64,000 bases of DNA, taken from Panagrolaimus kolymaensis (taxonomy: Eukaryota; Nematoda; Chromadorea; Rhabditida; Panagrolaimidae). Location of the stretch: assembly GCA_028622995.1 (NCBI GenBank), contig JAJQJQ010000020.1:2790001-2854000 (forward strand), written 5' to 3'. The notes beneath the pieces are model-generated. The model was given only the letters and a program-made list of their open reading frames with translations, was not told the origin of the DNA and made no database searches. Positions 37,686 through 54,002 of the stretch are shown piece after piece (the stretch's first letter is position 1; each line of letters begins with the position of its first letter). The translations under genes were made by a program, and so were the position numbers.

Positions 37686-38991
37686 TTACAAAAGTTGAGT
37701 ATTTTTTCTTCGATGAATTTCTTTAAATTTATATTTGGGATTAGTAAAATCATGATATTCTGGTGGAATTGCATTTGTAACCACCAAAATGATATCCGAA
37801 GTTGGAGGAATTTCAGATAAAACCGTTTGTTTTATTTTATGTCCCAACATAAAAGCCAAATCTTCTGGGCCACTTTTAGTTCTTCGAATATTTGGCAACA
37901 AATTTGATTCTTTACCAGTTAAATAAACTCCCAACTAAAAATATTTTTATTAAATTATTTTTCGCTTCGATACTGTGAAATTTTTTGTTACCCTTGAGAA
38001 AAGGCTTACCTGTAATTTATTTCCATCAAAATGACAAAAAGCCAAATAAATAACTCGAATTTTAGGAAAAACTGTGATAGTTAAAGTTAACATAAATTTT
38101 AAAAGCAAACGATTAGCTAATTTTAAATTAACATTTACTGAACAATAAATAAATCTGTTATCCGTATTTGGAGTTCTCCATTCATTTGAATTCAAAACAT
38201 CTGATTTTAATATAATACAATTTTCAATATTCTTCGATAATTTATATTTTTTGCAAATTTTTTCAGCGAGATCTTTCTCGGAAGTTAATTTAATTTGATT
38301 ATCAAATGAAAGCTCAAAAAATTCTTTATCTGCAAATCCAATAATCCATGGATATTTTAATGAGTCATTAAATATGCTAATTTCTTCCCAAAATATTCCT
38401 GTGGCATCCAAATAAAAATCAAGTTGAGTTTGGGCTTCATTTTTTTCAATTTCTTTAGAATCAAAATCAGCCCAAATACTTATTTCCTAAAAAAATATTT
38501 CTTTAAAATGATACAAATTAGAATAATAAAAAATGGCATACCGACGATTTACAATAAATTCCATTAATAAATCGAGATCGAAATATCCTGGCAGTCCATA
38601 GCAATTTTATTATTTCAAGGGATGTTTCACTGATTAATTTCTATAAAAAAACAACTTCAATTATTTTTTCCAAAAATATTTAATTTTTTAGAAATCAAAA
38701 AAAAACTCTTACATGTTTAATCGCATAATTATTTCTTTGATCCAAAATGTCGGGTGGAATGCCGTCACGAAATAATGCAAAATAAACTTTTGTTAAATCA
38801 TAATTTTCTAAAACACTAAAATATTTTTGTGCGACCTCTCAAAGTAACTTTTTTCTGTTTGAAAAATAAACTAACTTTTCTAAATCAATAAAAGTGTTAA
38901 TTGAACGCATTTTTTCTATTCTAAAATCGGGTTGGAAATAAACTTTCCATAAAATCCATGAAGTTTGAGACATTGAAGTTAATTTCTCCAT
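37686..38991 (-). CDS. Orphan nematode protein, possibly F-box-like family
   Basis: Minus-strand exons are 38640-38542, 38486-38010 and 37934-37686, all in phase 0. They are preceded by a region from the ATG at 38991 down to about 38716 that reads in the same frame but contains one TGA. A 36-nt in-frame intron (GT..GAGAG) would remove that stop, otherwise it is a nonsense change. The predicted protein is about 380 residues with no signal peptide or membrane segment. Recognisable pieces are SQTSWILWKVYFQP near the start, IIKLLWTARIFRSRFING, DATGIFWEEISIF, NRFIYCSVNVNLKLANRLL, and a C-terminus ending FKEIHRRKNTQLL. The overall style resembles expanded nematode F-box-associated proteins, but I see no clear F-box. 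Function unknown. Confidence 0.6.
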
Positions 38992-40535
38992 TTTAGGCTA
39001 TAAATTTAATTTAAAACTTAATAAATAAAATGTTTTGAAAGGATTTGACATCGAAATGACCACGTTTTTTGGTTAGAAAAAAGACGCAAAATTTTTTTAA
39101 AGCAAAAAAGTAAATATTGATTGACGAAGAGGTGGAGAAAATGTGAAAGAGCGAATAAATAAAAAATGGGAGAGAAAAAAGAGAAAGACCCGAAAGAGAA
39201 CGACGAAGAAGAAAAAGGTTTTTTTAAAAGGTGGATGGACGACGACCAACAAGGATGCAATGAAGAAGAAAAAAAGTTGACACTTTTTAATTAAAATTAA
39301 AGTAAAATGCTTCAATCAGAAACACACATAAATAAATAACTTTCAGATGCATGCTAGAAAAAAAGAAACAAATTTCCTATTTTTTGGCTTTTCTTTAAAG
39401 CAATTATACATTTTTTAGTTTATTTATTTACACCCATTTTTGCATCTAAGACAAGACATTTTTTGTTTTACAATTTAGCCATGGATGGACCCATTTGTTT
39501 TTTTTAAATACTTTAACATTGGCATTTTTTTTTTGCATTCCATTCTTTTTGATGCCACAAAAAAATATATAAATAAAAGTCAATGTTTTTTTTCATTCTC
39601 ACATTGAATCGAAAAGAGTAAAAAAAAGCTTAAAAAAGGAAAAATAAATTACAAACCTTTTTTGTTTAACAAAAGTCATAGAAAAAAAACAATGTTATTT
39701 TTTGTTTTCTTTCGATTCTTTGACATTCAAAAAAAAACAAGAATTTTTTTTTCTTTCACTTTTTATTTTTAGTTGGCTGCTTTTAAAGGTTTCTGCATAA
39801 ATTATTCTTTTAAAAATAGTACATATATTTTTTTAGGATTTTTGTGGCTGAAGTGAATAACTTTTTTGTAAATTATTTGTTTTTTTGACATAAAGAAGTT
39901 ACATATTTTTTCTCTGGCAGAACTAATTACTGAAAAATACTAATCTTTCTTTTTATTTCTTTTTTGATTTTTTTGTCAATATTAAAACAACCATGCTTCG
40001 CTTGTTTCTTTATTTTCGATGGAAACTATTTATAAAAAAAATATAAAACCTCACCTTTATTTGAGATTCTTCCAAGACAGTCACTTATAAAACTATTATT
40101 TTTGCATGCTTCAAAATAAAAAAATTTATTTATCTCAAAATCGATTGTCTTTCTAAATATTCAAATAACGTGCGCTAAAATCCATGCCAAAAACCCTTAT
40201 TATTATTTTTTCACTTCGGCAATATTGTAACTTTCTTTACTTGAATACTGCTTACGTGAGTTAAAAACGGAACTTTACAAAAAAATTTATATTTAATTCA
40301 TTGAATTTTGGCAAAAGAAAAAGCCATAACCTTTTTAAATTTCTCATAGTTTTTTATATTCAAAGAAAAGAAAGAAAAATTTGTTTCTAAGCGACCACAC
40401 GCAATTTTTCCATTTCGTTTTTTTGTTTCCATTCTTTTTTTTTGGGCTTTTCCATTTTTTTCATTCTTGGCATTTTCAAGATTTTTGTGTCATTCGTAAA
40501 TTTAGTTTCATATCTTTTTTTAGTTCAAATAAATT
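38992..40535. other. Intergenic region between divergent genes
   Basis: About 1.5 kb. It ends at a strong polypyrimidine-TAG acceptor (40515-40523) just upstream of the next start codon. No other feature is recognised. Confidence 0.4.
40515..40523 (+). other. Likely trans-splice acceptor upstream of the 40.5-kb gene
   Basis: TTTTTTTAG ends 12 bases before the ATG at 40536, with no coding exon upstream. In nematodes such a site commonly receives the spliced leader, so it is a natural candidate for the SL encoded at 54.0 kb. A 5' UTR intron is the alternative. Confidence 0.5.
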
Positions 40536-42204
40536 ATGAGTATTAAACTTGATCCATTGAAAGTAAGAATAAATGAATGGGAAAAATACAAAGCTTCTGA
40601 TTATGATTTTTATTATGGTGCCGATCCCACAATTCTCCCTTCCACTCCTCCACGTTTGACAAGTCCTATTCGATGGCAGCCAGGACCAAGTAAAAAAATA
40701 AGGAATATTTTTATTGGTATTGTTTTATTAGTAACTTTTTATATTTGCTATAATATGTGAGTAGCTTCAAATTCATTTTCAGATTAAAATAAAAAATTTT
40801 TTAGTGATCTCACAAGCAATGAAATAATTATGGATCAAGGTTTTGATGAAATATTTAATATTAAAAATCCTCCAAAAAACATTGTTATTTTATCTTCAAC
40901 TATAAATCCTCGATATCTTTTCGCACTTCCATTTACAATTATGTCATGGAAAAAGTTGGGAGTTCATCCAATTGTTTTACTCGTGGGTCAAAAAAGTGCT
41001 TTTAACTCAAATAAACAATCAAGAAAAACAATAAAATTTCTTCAAGAAATGAAAACATATATTCAATTTATTGAACCCGAAAAATTATCCCCAACTTCAA
41101 TGTCTCAGGTTAGTTAATTATTAAATTTATGAATAAAAAAAAATGCAAAAAGTATTCTCCCCGGCCGGGAATTGAACCCGGGTCTCGCACGTGACAGGCG
41201 CGGATACTTACCACTATACTACCGAGGATGGTGTAAGCAGGAGTCAAAAATGTGTCCAAATAAATATGAACAAGAAAGAAAAAAGAAAGCGAATGGGGCA
41301 AAAAATTTTTCACACGTTATTCAAAAAACGTGCGTCCTTGAAAGTAGCGCTTTAATGTGAACAAAAAAAAAAGAAAATGTAAGAGAGAAACTTTTAGATT
41401 ATTAGACTTTTTGGTGGAATGCTTCCATTTTCTACGGCATTTAAATCGAATGAAACAATTTTAATTACATCGGATGCAGATTTGATTGTTTTTCATTTAA
41501 ATAATCACATTCCAAATATTAGCGAAGGAAAAACTTTACATTTATACAATTCAAAATGTTGTCGACCTGTTTTAATTCCACCAAAAAGAGGAAATTATAA
41601 AGTTCCTATGTATCCAATGGGAACCATAGGAGCCACAATTCAAACATGGCGAGAAATTATGGGTAAATTATTTTAACTTTTTAAAACCGAATGACTTTTG
41701 AATAATGTTTTAGGAATTAAGAAATTTCCTTTGACTGTGAATGAAATTGAAGATTACGTTATCACAGAATTTGGTGAAAACTTTTTCCATCCAAATGATG
41801 ATAAAAATCCAAGATTAATTGGGTCAGCTATTTGGTATGCGGACCAATCTTTGATTAGTTATAAAATAAAAGAATGGCTTAAAATGTTAGTTCTTCTTCC
41901 TTTATTCCCAAAGAAGTTTCTAACTTATCTAAATTATAATTTTAGTCCCAAAAGCATTTTATTTAAATCGGAGCACACTGCTCCTCCGCGAAGAATAGAT
42001 CGAATAAAATGGCCAAAACCCGAGCTATTTAAAAAATATAAAATTCAAAACTTTGATGATTGCCATCAACCCACTGCAACTTATATGAATGGTGAATGGG
42101 AAAAATTCAAACCATTTCTGAATTTTGCTTTTGAAAATAATACAGAATTGATAGAAAAATTTGAAAAATATCGTGAAGATTTTATTAACAAAGATTGTTG
42201 CTAA
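40536..42204 (+). CDS. Type II membrane glycosyltransferase-like protein
   Basis: Exons 40536-40756, 40805-41108, 41398-41662 and 41714-42204 join in phase to 426 residues. A cytosolic tail of about 56 residues precedes one membrane span (about 57-73, IRNIFIGIVLLVTFYICYN), the arrangement of Golgi enzymes. The lumenal part has PRYLFALPFTIMSWKKLGVHP (about residues 105-125), then TSDADL with a D-x-D triad (Asp201, Asp203) as used for metal/nucleotide-sugar binding, a conserved YPMGTIGATIQTW region and a GSAIWYADQSLI segment near 300. I infer a nematode-expanded glycosyltransferase-like family but cannot assign donor or acceptor. Intron 2 contains a tRNA-Asp gene on the opposite strand. A probable trans-splice acceptor precedes the ATG. 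Confidence 0.8.
41157..41228 (-). tRNA. tRNA-Asp (anticodon GTC) inside an intron
   Basis: A 72-nt minus-strand tRNA beginning TCCTCGGTAGTATAGTGG and ending CCGGGGA with discriminator G. The D arm is TAGTATAGTGGTAAGTA, the anticodon loop is CTGTCAC giving GTC, and the T arm contains GGTTCAATTCC. T runs for Pol III termination follow on the minus strand. It lies antisense inside intron 2 of the glycosyltransferase-like gene. Confidence 0.97.
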
Positions 42205-42642
42205 TATTTATTCTAATGTTTTTTATTTTTGTTTGTTTGATTGTTTTGTAAAACGGGTAATAAAAAAAGCTAGAAGAAATCGATTAGTTTTTTTCTCGCT
42301 ATTTTCCATTTTTCTCCATAAATTTTGCTAATCCCCAAAAACATCATCATTTTATTTTTGCAACTGAAAGCAAATATTTTTACGCGAAACTAAAAACGGT
42401 TTTTTATTATTTCCCTGAATTAATTATTATAATATTTATTCATGGCCAAAATTTAATTTTTAGTTTCTGAAACTTTTTTTTTATTATTTTTCCTGAAAAA
42501 AAGGACAATTTATTTTTAAACTTTTTTTTTTGTTCTGTGTGTGTTTAAAAAAAGATAGAAGATCAAGTACTTTGTTATTTTTCAAGTACCATTTATTTTT
42601 GAACTTTTTCAAAGAATTTGTATTTTTTTTGTTGTTGTAAGA
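42205..42642. other. Intergenic spacer before vha-10
   Basis: 438 bases between two same-strand genes. A pyrimidine-rich run ending TTGTTGTAAG sits directly before the vha-10 ATG and could be a trans-splice acceptor. The spacing is larger than in a typical nematode operon. Confidence 0.45.
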
Positions 42643-43167
42643 ATGTCTGGAGCTCAATCTCGTGGAATTCATCAACTTATTAAAGCAGAGAAAAAAGCTT
42701 TAGAAAAAATTAATGAAGCTAAAAAGCATCGCCTTCTACGATTGAAACAAGCTCGAGATGAAGCTAATATCGAATTGGAAGGATTAAAACGAGTGAGTTT
42801 TTTGTTTTGGCGCTAAAAGTCAAAGCACGTCAATAAAAAAAAATTATTTTAAACTTTTTTAAATCCTAATTTTATCTCTTGGTTACTTTAAAAATAAAGA
42901 GAATGGAATTCTGTAACATCCATAATTTTTTAGGACCTCGAACGAAAATTTGCTCAATACGAACGTGAAAATCATGGAAATCGAGAAGAAACTCAAAAAC
43001 AAATTGATGTGGAAACTGAAAAAGAACTTCAAGAAATGAACCAATTAGTTGAACAAAATCGTGAAATTGTTATTCAACGTTTGCTTGATTTAGTTTGTGA
43101 TATTAAACCCGAATTACATCATAATCTTCAACTTCAACATAAACTTGCCGCCAACCAACTTATTTAA
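42643..43167 (+). CDS. vha-10: V-type H+-ATPase subunit G
   Basis: Peripheral-stalk subunit of the V1 sector, linking V1 to V0 and needed for proton pumping into vacuoles and other acidic compartments. Exons 42643-42792 and 42934-43167 join in phase 0 to 127 residues, usual for the family. The N-terminal half is the family signature: SGAQSRGIHQLIKAEKKALE (residues 2-21) and KKHRLLRLKQARDEANIEL, a continuous charged helix. The second exon gives KFAQYERENHGNREETQKQI and ends with VCDIKPELHHNLQLQ. The whole protein should be one long coiled coil. AATAAA at 43204-43209 is a likely polyadenylation signal. No anomaly. Confidence 0.96.
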
Positions 43168-47280
<4,113 letters not shown>

Positions 47281-48013
47281 TTTTATTGTTTTTGATCCTT
47301 CGTTCCAATGCAGCAAAAAAAGAACAACAAAAAAATATATATCATTCATTTTAATTTTAAAACAAATCAGTATTATTTATATTTTATTCTTTTCTTTAGT
47401 TATTTTATTATATTCAAAAAAAAATATTTTCACTTTTTTCATTCTTCCATTCTTTTCAATGTTTTCTCCTCTCTTTTTTTTCTCCAGCAAAAGAAAATCT
47501 TAACAAGAAAAAAATTTTTTTATAGTTTTTTGTTTAAACTTTTCATAACTTTGTTTGGAGATGAAAAAAAAAATTTTTGTTTTGTTTATTTATTTTTTTT
47601 GTTACTAACTAGGGTTTCCTCTTTTTTATATTAGCTTTTCAAAATTTGAGGAAAAAATATACTAATATTGTTATGTTTTTGGTAGAAGAGATTTTACATG
47701 GGAAAAAATAGTTGTTGAATAAAAAAAGATTTATTGATTTATGCGTTTGTTTTTTCTTGACAAAGTTTGTTGTGGTTCAAAAAATTTAAATACTGCTTCA
47801 ATGGCCTTAGAAAAATATCAAAAGTTTAACAATAGTTTGTTATATCTTTTTGGAAGTCATCATCGGTCGCTAATTATTCGCGATTATTGAATTTTATAGA
47901 ATTATAATAAACTTTTCAATTTCAGTCGCAAATCTCCATTTTTCCTAAATCCTATACCAACCAAAGAAAGCTTTTCCCTTATATATATTTTTTCCTTGTT
48001 TGTTTGTTTGTTA
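47281..48013. other. Intergenic region before NF-YB
   Basis: T-rich 3' UTR of adenosine kinase followed by the NF-YB 5' region. A TTTGTTTGTTTG run lies immediately before the NF-YB ATG. Nothing else is recognised. Confidence 0.4.
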
Positions 48014-48981
48014 ATGGAAATGCATGACGATTCAGTTTACAACAATAATAATGGAATTAACGAAGAAAAAAAGGAATCCGAGAGGTCAGTTAATAATAAT
48101 AATAATGGTCAACCCGTAGTAATATTGGAACAAGATAGATTTATGCCAATCGCAAATATTTCACGAATTATGAAACGAGTTTTACCCGAACATGCTAAAC
48201 TTTCAAAAGAATCCAAAGAATGCATACAAGAATGTGTAACAGAATTCTTTCTTTTTGTTACATCGGAAGCGGCAGAAAAATGTGATAATGAAAAAAGGAA
48301 AACTATCACAGGCGAAGATTTATTAGCTTCAATGGAAACTTTGGGATTCGATAATTATTTGCTGCCGTTAAGAGCATTTTTACGAAAGTAAGTTTTTGCA
48401 AAGTTAGAGGAGTCCAGAGTTGTTGAATATATAAAATTTTCACAAATTTAAAAAATTGTTAACTCCTATGTTTTTTTAGATATAAAGAAGCAACGCGATC
48501 AGAGCGACCATCAAGTGATTTAGAAGATAGCTTAGATAATCATTCACATATTCAACATGATTCTCAACATCACCAACAAGCAGCAGCATCAGTTTATGCT
48601 TCGCCTCCACCAACTTTAGAACATTCTTATCAACAAGCAGCAGCAACGGCGGCATATATTCATCAACCATTAACCCCACAAAATCATGTGGTTGTACAAC
48701 CTCAAAACAACAATAATGTCCGTCATCAAAATCATCAACAACAACCACATCAACAAAATTCAATAGATCAATATTTACCATCAAATCTTCGAAGGGTTAA
48801 TGAAATATATGTTGATACAATTACAAATCAACATTATATTGCTGCGGAATCACCAGGAGGTACAACGGGATTAATTCCAATTGAAATTAGAGGTTTATCT
48901 GAAATTGGACAAGCTCCTCAACCCATTTCCATTCAAGCTTTAGCTCAACAAAGTCGAAATCAAATGAATGGAAATTTATAA
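48014..48981 (+). CDS. nfyb-1: NF-YB, CCAAT-binding factor histone-fold subunit
   Basis: Nuclear factor Y subunit B pairs with NF-YC and then NF-YA to bind CCAAT boxes. Exons 48014-48387 and 48480-48981 join in phase (2/1) to 291 residues. The histone-fold domain spans about residues 41-130: [20 protein letters not shown], then [47 protein letters not shown] and LRAFLRKYKE, all matching the conserved core. The flanks are low complexity: Asn-rich before it, His/Gln/Ala-rich after it. A shorter conserved-looking C-terminal segment follows ([19 protein letters not shown]). ATG at 48014 is preferred over the in-frame ATG at 48020, though either is possible. AATAAA lies near 49052. Confidence 0.96.
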
Positions 48982-49700
48982 AAACAAATTGTTTCTCTTC
49001 TTTTTTAACTTTTTAAATGTATGTATTTGAAGTGTAGTACTTTCTTGTATTAATAAAAGTTTAAAAAAGAAACAAAATTGAAGGTGGCTGAATAACAAAA
49101 AAATGCGATGAAGACATGAAGATGAATGGAAAATCCATGCATTTTTTAGTCAGGTTATGTTGTCAAACACCTTTTCGAGAAGGGAATGCAAAAATAATGT
49201 TATTTAAATAAATTGCACATAATTAAATTCACACTTCTTTTATTCCATAATTTGCTGTAAATTTATCATAATAATCTTTTTGTATGTATGCTATCACGGT
49301 GTTAAATGAAAATAAACTTATTTGCTTGTATCCTTAGTAATGATGCCATTTAATTCAAAATAATCCTTGATTTAGCAAGAAAAAATCCTACGCTTTATGG
49401 TATGAAGCAATGCGTGAGCAAACAAGCAGCTACAGTACTTCAGCATCATTAAATAGAATGTTTACTCTAATCAACTAATACTTTTTTTTGACCAACAATA
49501 AGGCATTTATAACTATATTAACTTACGAAGGACAACCTCAACTTTGGATTTTTTCTTTCACAAAAATCTTTACTTCGAAAAATTTACTAACAATAAATAA
49601 AAAATTTATGCAAAAATACGCAAATTTCAATATTTTATTTTGTGATGAAAATTTTTTCTGTTGATTATTTTTGTTCAAGCATTTTACGCTTTTTGAAACA
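48982..49700. other. Intergenic region before the MATH-BTB gene
   Basis: About 0.7 kb of AT-rich sequence between same-strand genes. No additional gene or RNA recognised. Confidence 0.4.
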
Positions 49701-51026
49701 ATGTCGCCTCCACGCCGCCATAAAGTTCTAACCAAAGTATATTTATTTTTTTTGCTTTTTTTCTTCAAGTTTTTGAAACTTTATTGGTTCTGTAAATAAC
49801 TATTTATTTATTTTATTGTTTTAGGCAATTGAAAATTCAACATCATGTGAATGGATAATTTCAGAAGCTTCACTTCGATGCAAATCAACTGGAAAATGTA
49901 TTTCAACTCCATATTTTAATCTTCCTGGAACATCTAGCGGTTTATGGTCAATGGAAATATATCCTAATGGTTATGATAACAAATCTCGTGGATATATATC
50001 TATTTATGTTCATTGTAAAACAGCCACTAACATCTTTGCTAATATTTCATTCAAGATCGTTCATTCAAAGTATCAATGTAAGTTAATTTTCTTGCTTTCT
50101 GTTGTTTTTCTTACATTTCAAACTTTTATGTCTTTAGCCACAACCTTTTTATTTTAGTACCAACAAAATGCACATTCACCGATTATGTTTCATATCATGG
50201 ATTTTCTCGTTTCATCAATCGTTCTGATCTTTTCAATCCTGATTGCAAACATTTAAAGAAGAGACAATTCAAAATCATTTGCAACTTTGGTTTTGCAATC
50301 CTTCAAAAACCTTTAGTTCAATTTGCTTCTGAACCATCAAAACTCAAATTATCAACAAGAAAATTGGATCAATGCCTTCTTAAAAGTGGTGAAGATTTAG
50401 CTGATTGCACTTTGATTGTTGAAGAAAAAGAAATTAAGGTTTGCTTTATTTTTGTTTATGCCTGTTAATACTTAACTTTTCAGGTTCACAAGCTTGTTCT
50501 TTATGTTCGTTCACCGGTATTTCGACGAATGTTTGAAACTCCTATGATTGAAGGAAGAGAAAATCGTGTAATTATTCAAGATTTTACTCATAAAGTTGTT
50601 GAACTTGTTATGGGATTCTTCTATTCTGGTGAAATCAAGAATATATCAAATGCTGATGAACTTCTAAGATTTGCTGATAAATATGATGTTATAACTTTAA
50701 AGGTATGTGTACATTTTAAAACTACTATGTTTCAACTAACTTTAAGTGTGCTTCATTGTTCTTTGCTCTAACGTACTTTTTTATGTTTAAAACTCAATTT
50801 TTAGGCGTACATTCAAGCATCACTTATTCCTAAAATAACTGTTGATACTGTATGTGAATTGATTCTTGTTGCTGATCGAACAAATTCTTTTTCTCTTCGT
50901 GAAAAATGTATCAAATTTATGATTGATTACATCGAGTTTCTTCCATCTTTCAAAGACTTTGGTGCTTTGCATCCTGAAATGATCCAAGAAGTTTTAAATG
51001 GAAAACAAATTCAATCAACTTGCTGA
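49701..51026 (+). CDS. MATH-BTB-BACK protein (BATH/SPOP-like)
   Basis: Probable substrate adaptor of a CUL3 ubiquitin ligase, a family strongly expanded in nematodes. Exons 49701-49736, 49825-50077, 50158-50438, 50484-50702 and 50805-51026 join in phase to 336 residues. A MATH-like beta-sandwich occupies about residues 13-165 (CEWIISEASLR near its start, SMEIYPNGYD at the centre, with a weaker second half). The BTB domain (about 170-270) has SGEDLADCTLIVEEKEIKVH, KLVLYVRSPVFRRMFETPM and ELVMGFFYSGEIKNI. The C-terminal part (270-336) looks like a short BACK-type helical bundle. The first exon codes only 12 residues (MSPPRRHKVLTK). Substrate unknown. Confidence 0.92.
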
Positions 51027-51726
51027 ATTCATTCTCTCTTTCATAGCTTTTCACTTTTTGTATTAAACATTTTATTTAGTAACTGACAACAAAAAATTAG
51101 GTAAATATAAATTTTTATGCATGTATTTTTTACGTTTATAAATCACATTTTTATGTAACACCAACTACAATACACTTTAGTGTCCATTATTTAGCTGAAC
51201 CCAAAACACAATCACCGAGGAGGAGTATGACATCTTCTATAATTCCCATACAAATATTGTTGTTTCAACCTTTATTCCCTTTTCGTCATCTTGGAAGCAT
51301 TTGATAATAATAATAAAAAAATTGCTGCTAACGTGTTAGAACAGCGAAAGTTAAAATATTTTGATAAAATAAAAAAACCTTTGAAACAAAAACAGGAAAA
51401 TCGTTTTATGTTTTAAAAAAGGATGCAATGAAGAAAGAAAACAATGGAAACGGTATTTATTATTTGTTTGCAAAGCTATCAAAGATTATATAAAGTTAAT
51501 TTGGTGTCCACTAATTTTTTTTTGATTTGAACATACATACACTCAAACATTAGGCAATCGAGGATTTAGTAGTTATTCCAAAATCTTTCAAATTACCCTT
51601 CCAATGTTGGTAAAACGTCGCTGTTGAACATTAGGCGGGAAAAAGGCCTTTCAGGGTTTTTTTTGCTTTCTTTCTTACCTCATTTTTTGATTGCTTTGAC
51701 TCTTTAGTCTTTTCCATCTTTAAAAA
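51027..51726. other. Intergenic region before CDT1
   Basis: About 0.7 kb between same-strand genes, with no gene recognised. Confidence 0.4.
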
Positions 51727-53294
51727 ATGTCTGCAACTTGTACGATCAAGTAAGTTATTATTATTTTCTAAAGTTATTTAACTTATGGCTTTTGTTATTT
51801 CAGTAGAATCAAAGAACAAGGATTTTATGGTCGATTGGTTTCACCGGTAAAGAATGCGAACAATTATCCTCTTCCAAAGAAATTTCAACAACTTTTTGAT
51901 ATTTTTGAAGCCATGGATCGAATCGTTTCAATCAATAACCAAACTCTGAAGCGATGTGTCTTTGATGAAATAAGCAAAAAGTTCAAAGAAAGCTGAAGAA
52001 AGGTTTTACAAAAGAAATTTTGTCTCAAATTTTGGCTGTTTATCCGAATTCATACAATATCAAATTGGAAGAACATCGAACTTTTGGAAAGAAGACGCTT
52101 GGGAAGAATCATGATTATGTGCTAGAACCTAATTTGAAGACTGGTAAGCATTTTATACACTCACTCCGTTTTTGTTTTAAACAAACTATGTTTTAGACTT
52201 GGAATCATGTTTGACTTCTCTATCGCCTCGAAAGCTACCAAAAGAAGTAGCATTACCATCTCGACAACTTAGAAGTACTGCTTATGATAAACTTGATGCT
52301 GGAAGAATGGCATGTCGAAAAAGCATCTTTAGGTATAAACTTTTACTACCTGTTCATCGCCTTCATGAAGTATTCTTAGAGAAGCTTGGAGGTTGGTACT
52401 TACTTCTTTAACTTTTTGTTATGGTTTTACATTTAATTCACTTTTAGTATCAAAAGGTGATATCGAATATGGTACTTTTCATCAAAAGTTCAACCTTCAA
52501 TCTGTTCCTGATTTTACACCAATTCCTTTGCCTCAACCATTGAAAGATTCAACAATACAAACAAAGATTGTAACGTTTTTAGAGAAGAAAGAAGACTCAT
52601 TGTTGCCACCAATTCCTTATGTAAGTTTCATTGGATGTTTTTATGTATGATTGAAAGAAAACTCATTTAAGAAGTATAGGAGTCAACGCTAATACTTTCG
52701 TACTGTTTCTTATGCTATGTTTTACCGTTCATTAACCTTTCCTATGATAACAATTTTAATTACTTCACTTTTTAGGCAACCATATCTCATTCTCCTGTGA
52801 AGCCGACTCTTATCACAAATGGTTCCTCATCTCTTTCAAAGGTTGCTGAGGATGTTTCAAATGGTCTTTTGCCACCTTCGAAGTTTGATGGAGATACTCC
52901 TAAACTCTCACTTTATGAAAGGATCATGCTCAAGCAGAAGCTTCGTGAAGAGAAGATGCAACCAATAAAACTTGCACAAGAGCGTCGAAAACATCAACTC
53001 GAATTACTCCGAAATGAATTATTGTTCTCAATTTGGTCTGTCTTCATCCGAATCAAGCCTCAATCAACAATCAAATTGGATATCCTGATCCATCGAATTG
53101 CAAAGGATACAACCCTGACTGGTGGAGAATGCATCGAACATGTGGAGCTTCTATGTGAAATTGCCTTACAATATTTTGATCTTTATGCTGCTGGTATTCA
53201 TGGTTCAAGGTATCTTCGACTACTTACAAAAGATCTTGAAGACTATCAAAATGTGAAGAATCTTGTAATCGACCAAATTGAAAAGCTCCATTAA
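51727..53294 (+). CDS. cdt-1: DNA replication licensing factor CDT1 (apparent 1-base deletion)
   Basis: Loads MCM helicase at origins and is normally destroyed in S phase. Exons are 51727-51749, 51804-52143, 52197-52391, 52448-52620 and 52776-53294. Exon 2 is 340 nt where splice phases demand 341, and its frame breaks after DEISKK: an in-frame TGA follows at 51994-51996, while the +1 reading continues with the family sequence (KKGFTKEIL..., YPNSYN). The break maps near the A5 run 51976-51980, so one missing A is likely. Other landmarks are YPLPKKFQQLFDIFEAMD (CDT1 winged-helix region), LPVHRLHEVF, the ER/Lys-rich linker YERIMLKQKLREEKM, and a C-terminal winged helix with IWSVFIRIKPQST and LTGGECIEHVELL. 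The total would be about 416 residues. AATAAA at 53444-53449. Confidence 0.88.
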
Positions 53295-54002
53295 CCTTTC
53301 TTCTTCTTTTGTTTCTTATGTTTTTTTTGTTTGTTGATAGGCTTCCATTTGTTGAGAATTTGTATTGTTTTTAACATTATATGTAATTTTCTGTTTTTGT
53401 TATTATTTGTTTATTTTCAACTTTTTGATTGTCTTTTTTTTACAATAAAGTTATCCAGTTTGAAATATTTATGTTACCTTTTGGTTTTATAATTTTGAAT
53501 CCCAAATATTCAAAATTTTTACAGTTTTGTTTAAAATTGTTTACTCTCGAAATTGATTCTTATCGTCAGCCTTTTCTGCATCCATATTTTATGTTTGCTT
53601 TATCAAGGAATACTTCCAAACATTTCTTGATTTTTCCAAAAGTCAGCCTCTTTCCTTAACTTTTTTTGGCTTTTGTTGAAACTCCAAACCTCGATGGTGA
53701 AAGTAATCTTAAAAGAGACTCTACGAGTAAATTTTTTGAATTATTAGAGTTCCAATGGCTTTGTGATTATTAATGTTATTAACAAAAGCTTTTCATATTT
53801 AAGTTTTATAAAGCATTTTTTTGGCGACGACGCACAATCTCTCACCATCCATTTATTTATTTATTATATTTGTCAGTTTTTTTTCTTCTTCTTCTGTGAC
53901 TCTCTAGTTTAAAAAAAATAATGGACAATAAATATGAATGAAACTCGGCCTTTCTTTAATTGTTATGGAAAAATAAATATGAAGAGCGAAGGATTAATCA
54001 TT
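53295..54002. other. Spacer between CDT1 and the SL RNA gene
   Basis: Contains the CDT1 3' UTR with AATAAA at 53444-53449. The last ~100 bases should hold the snRNA-type promoter element of the SL RNA gene, but I cannot point to a consensus. Confidence 0.4.
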
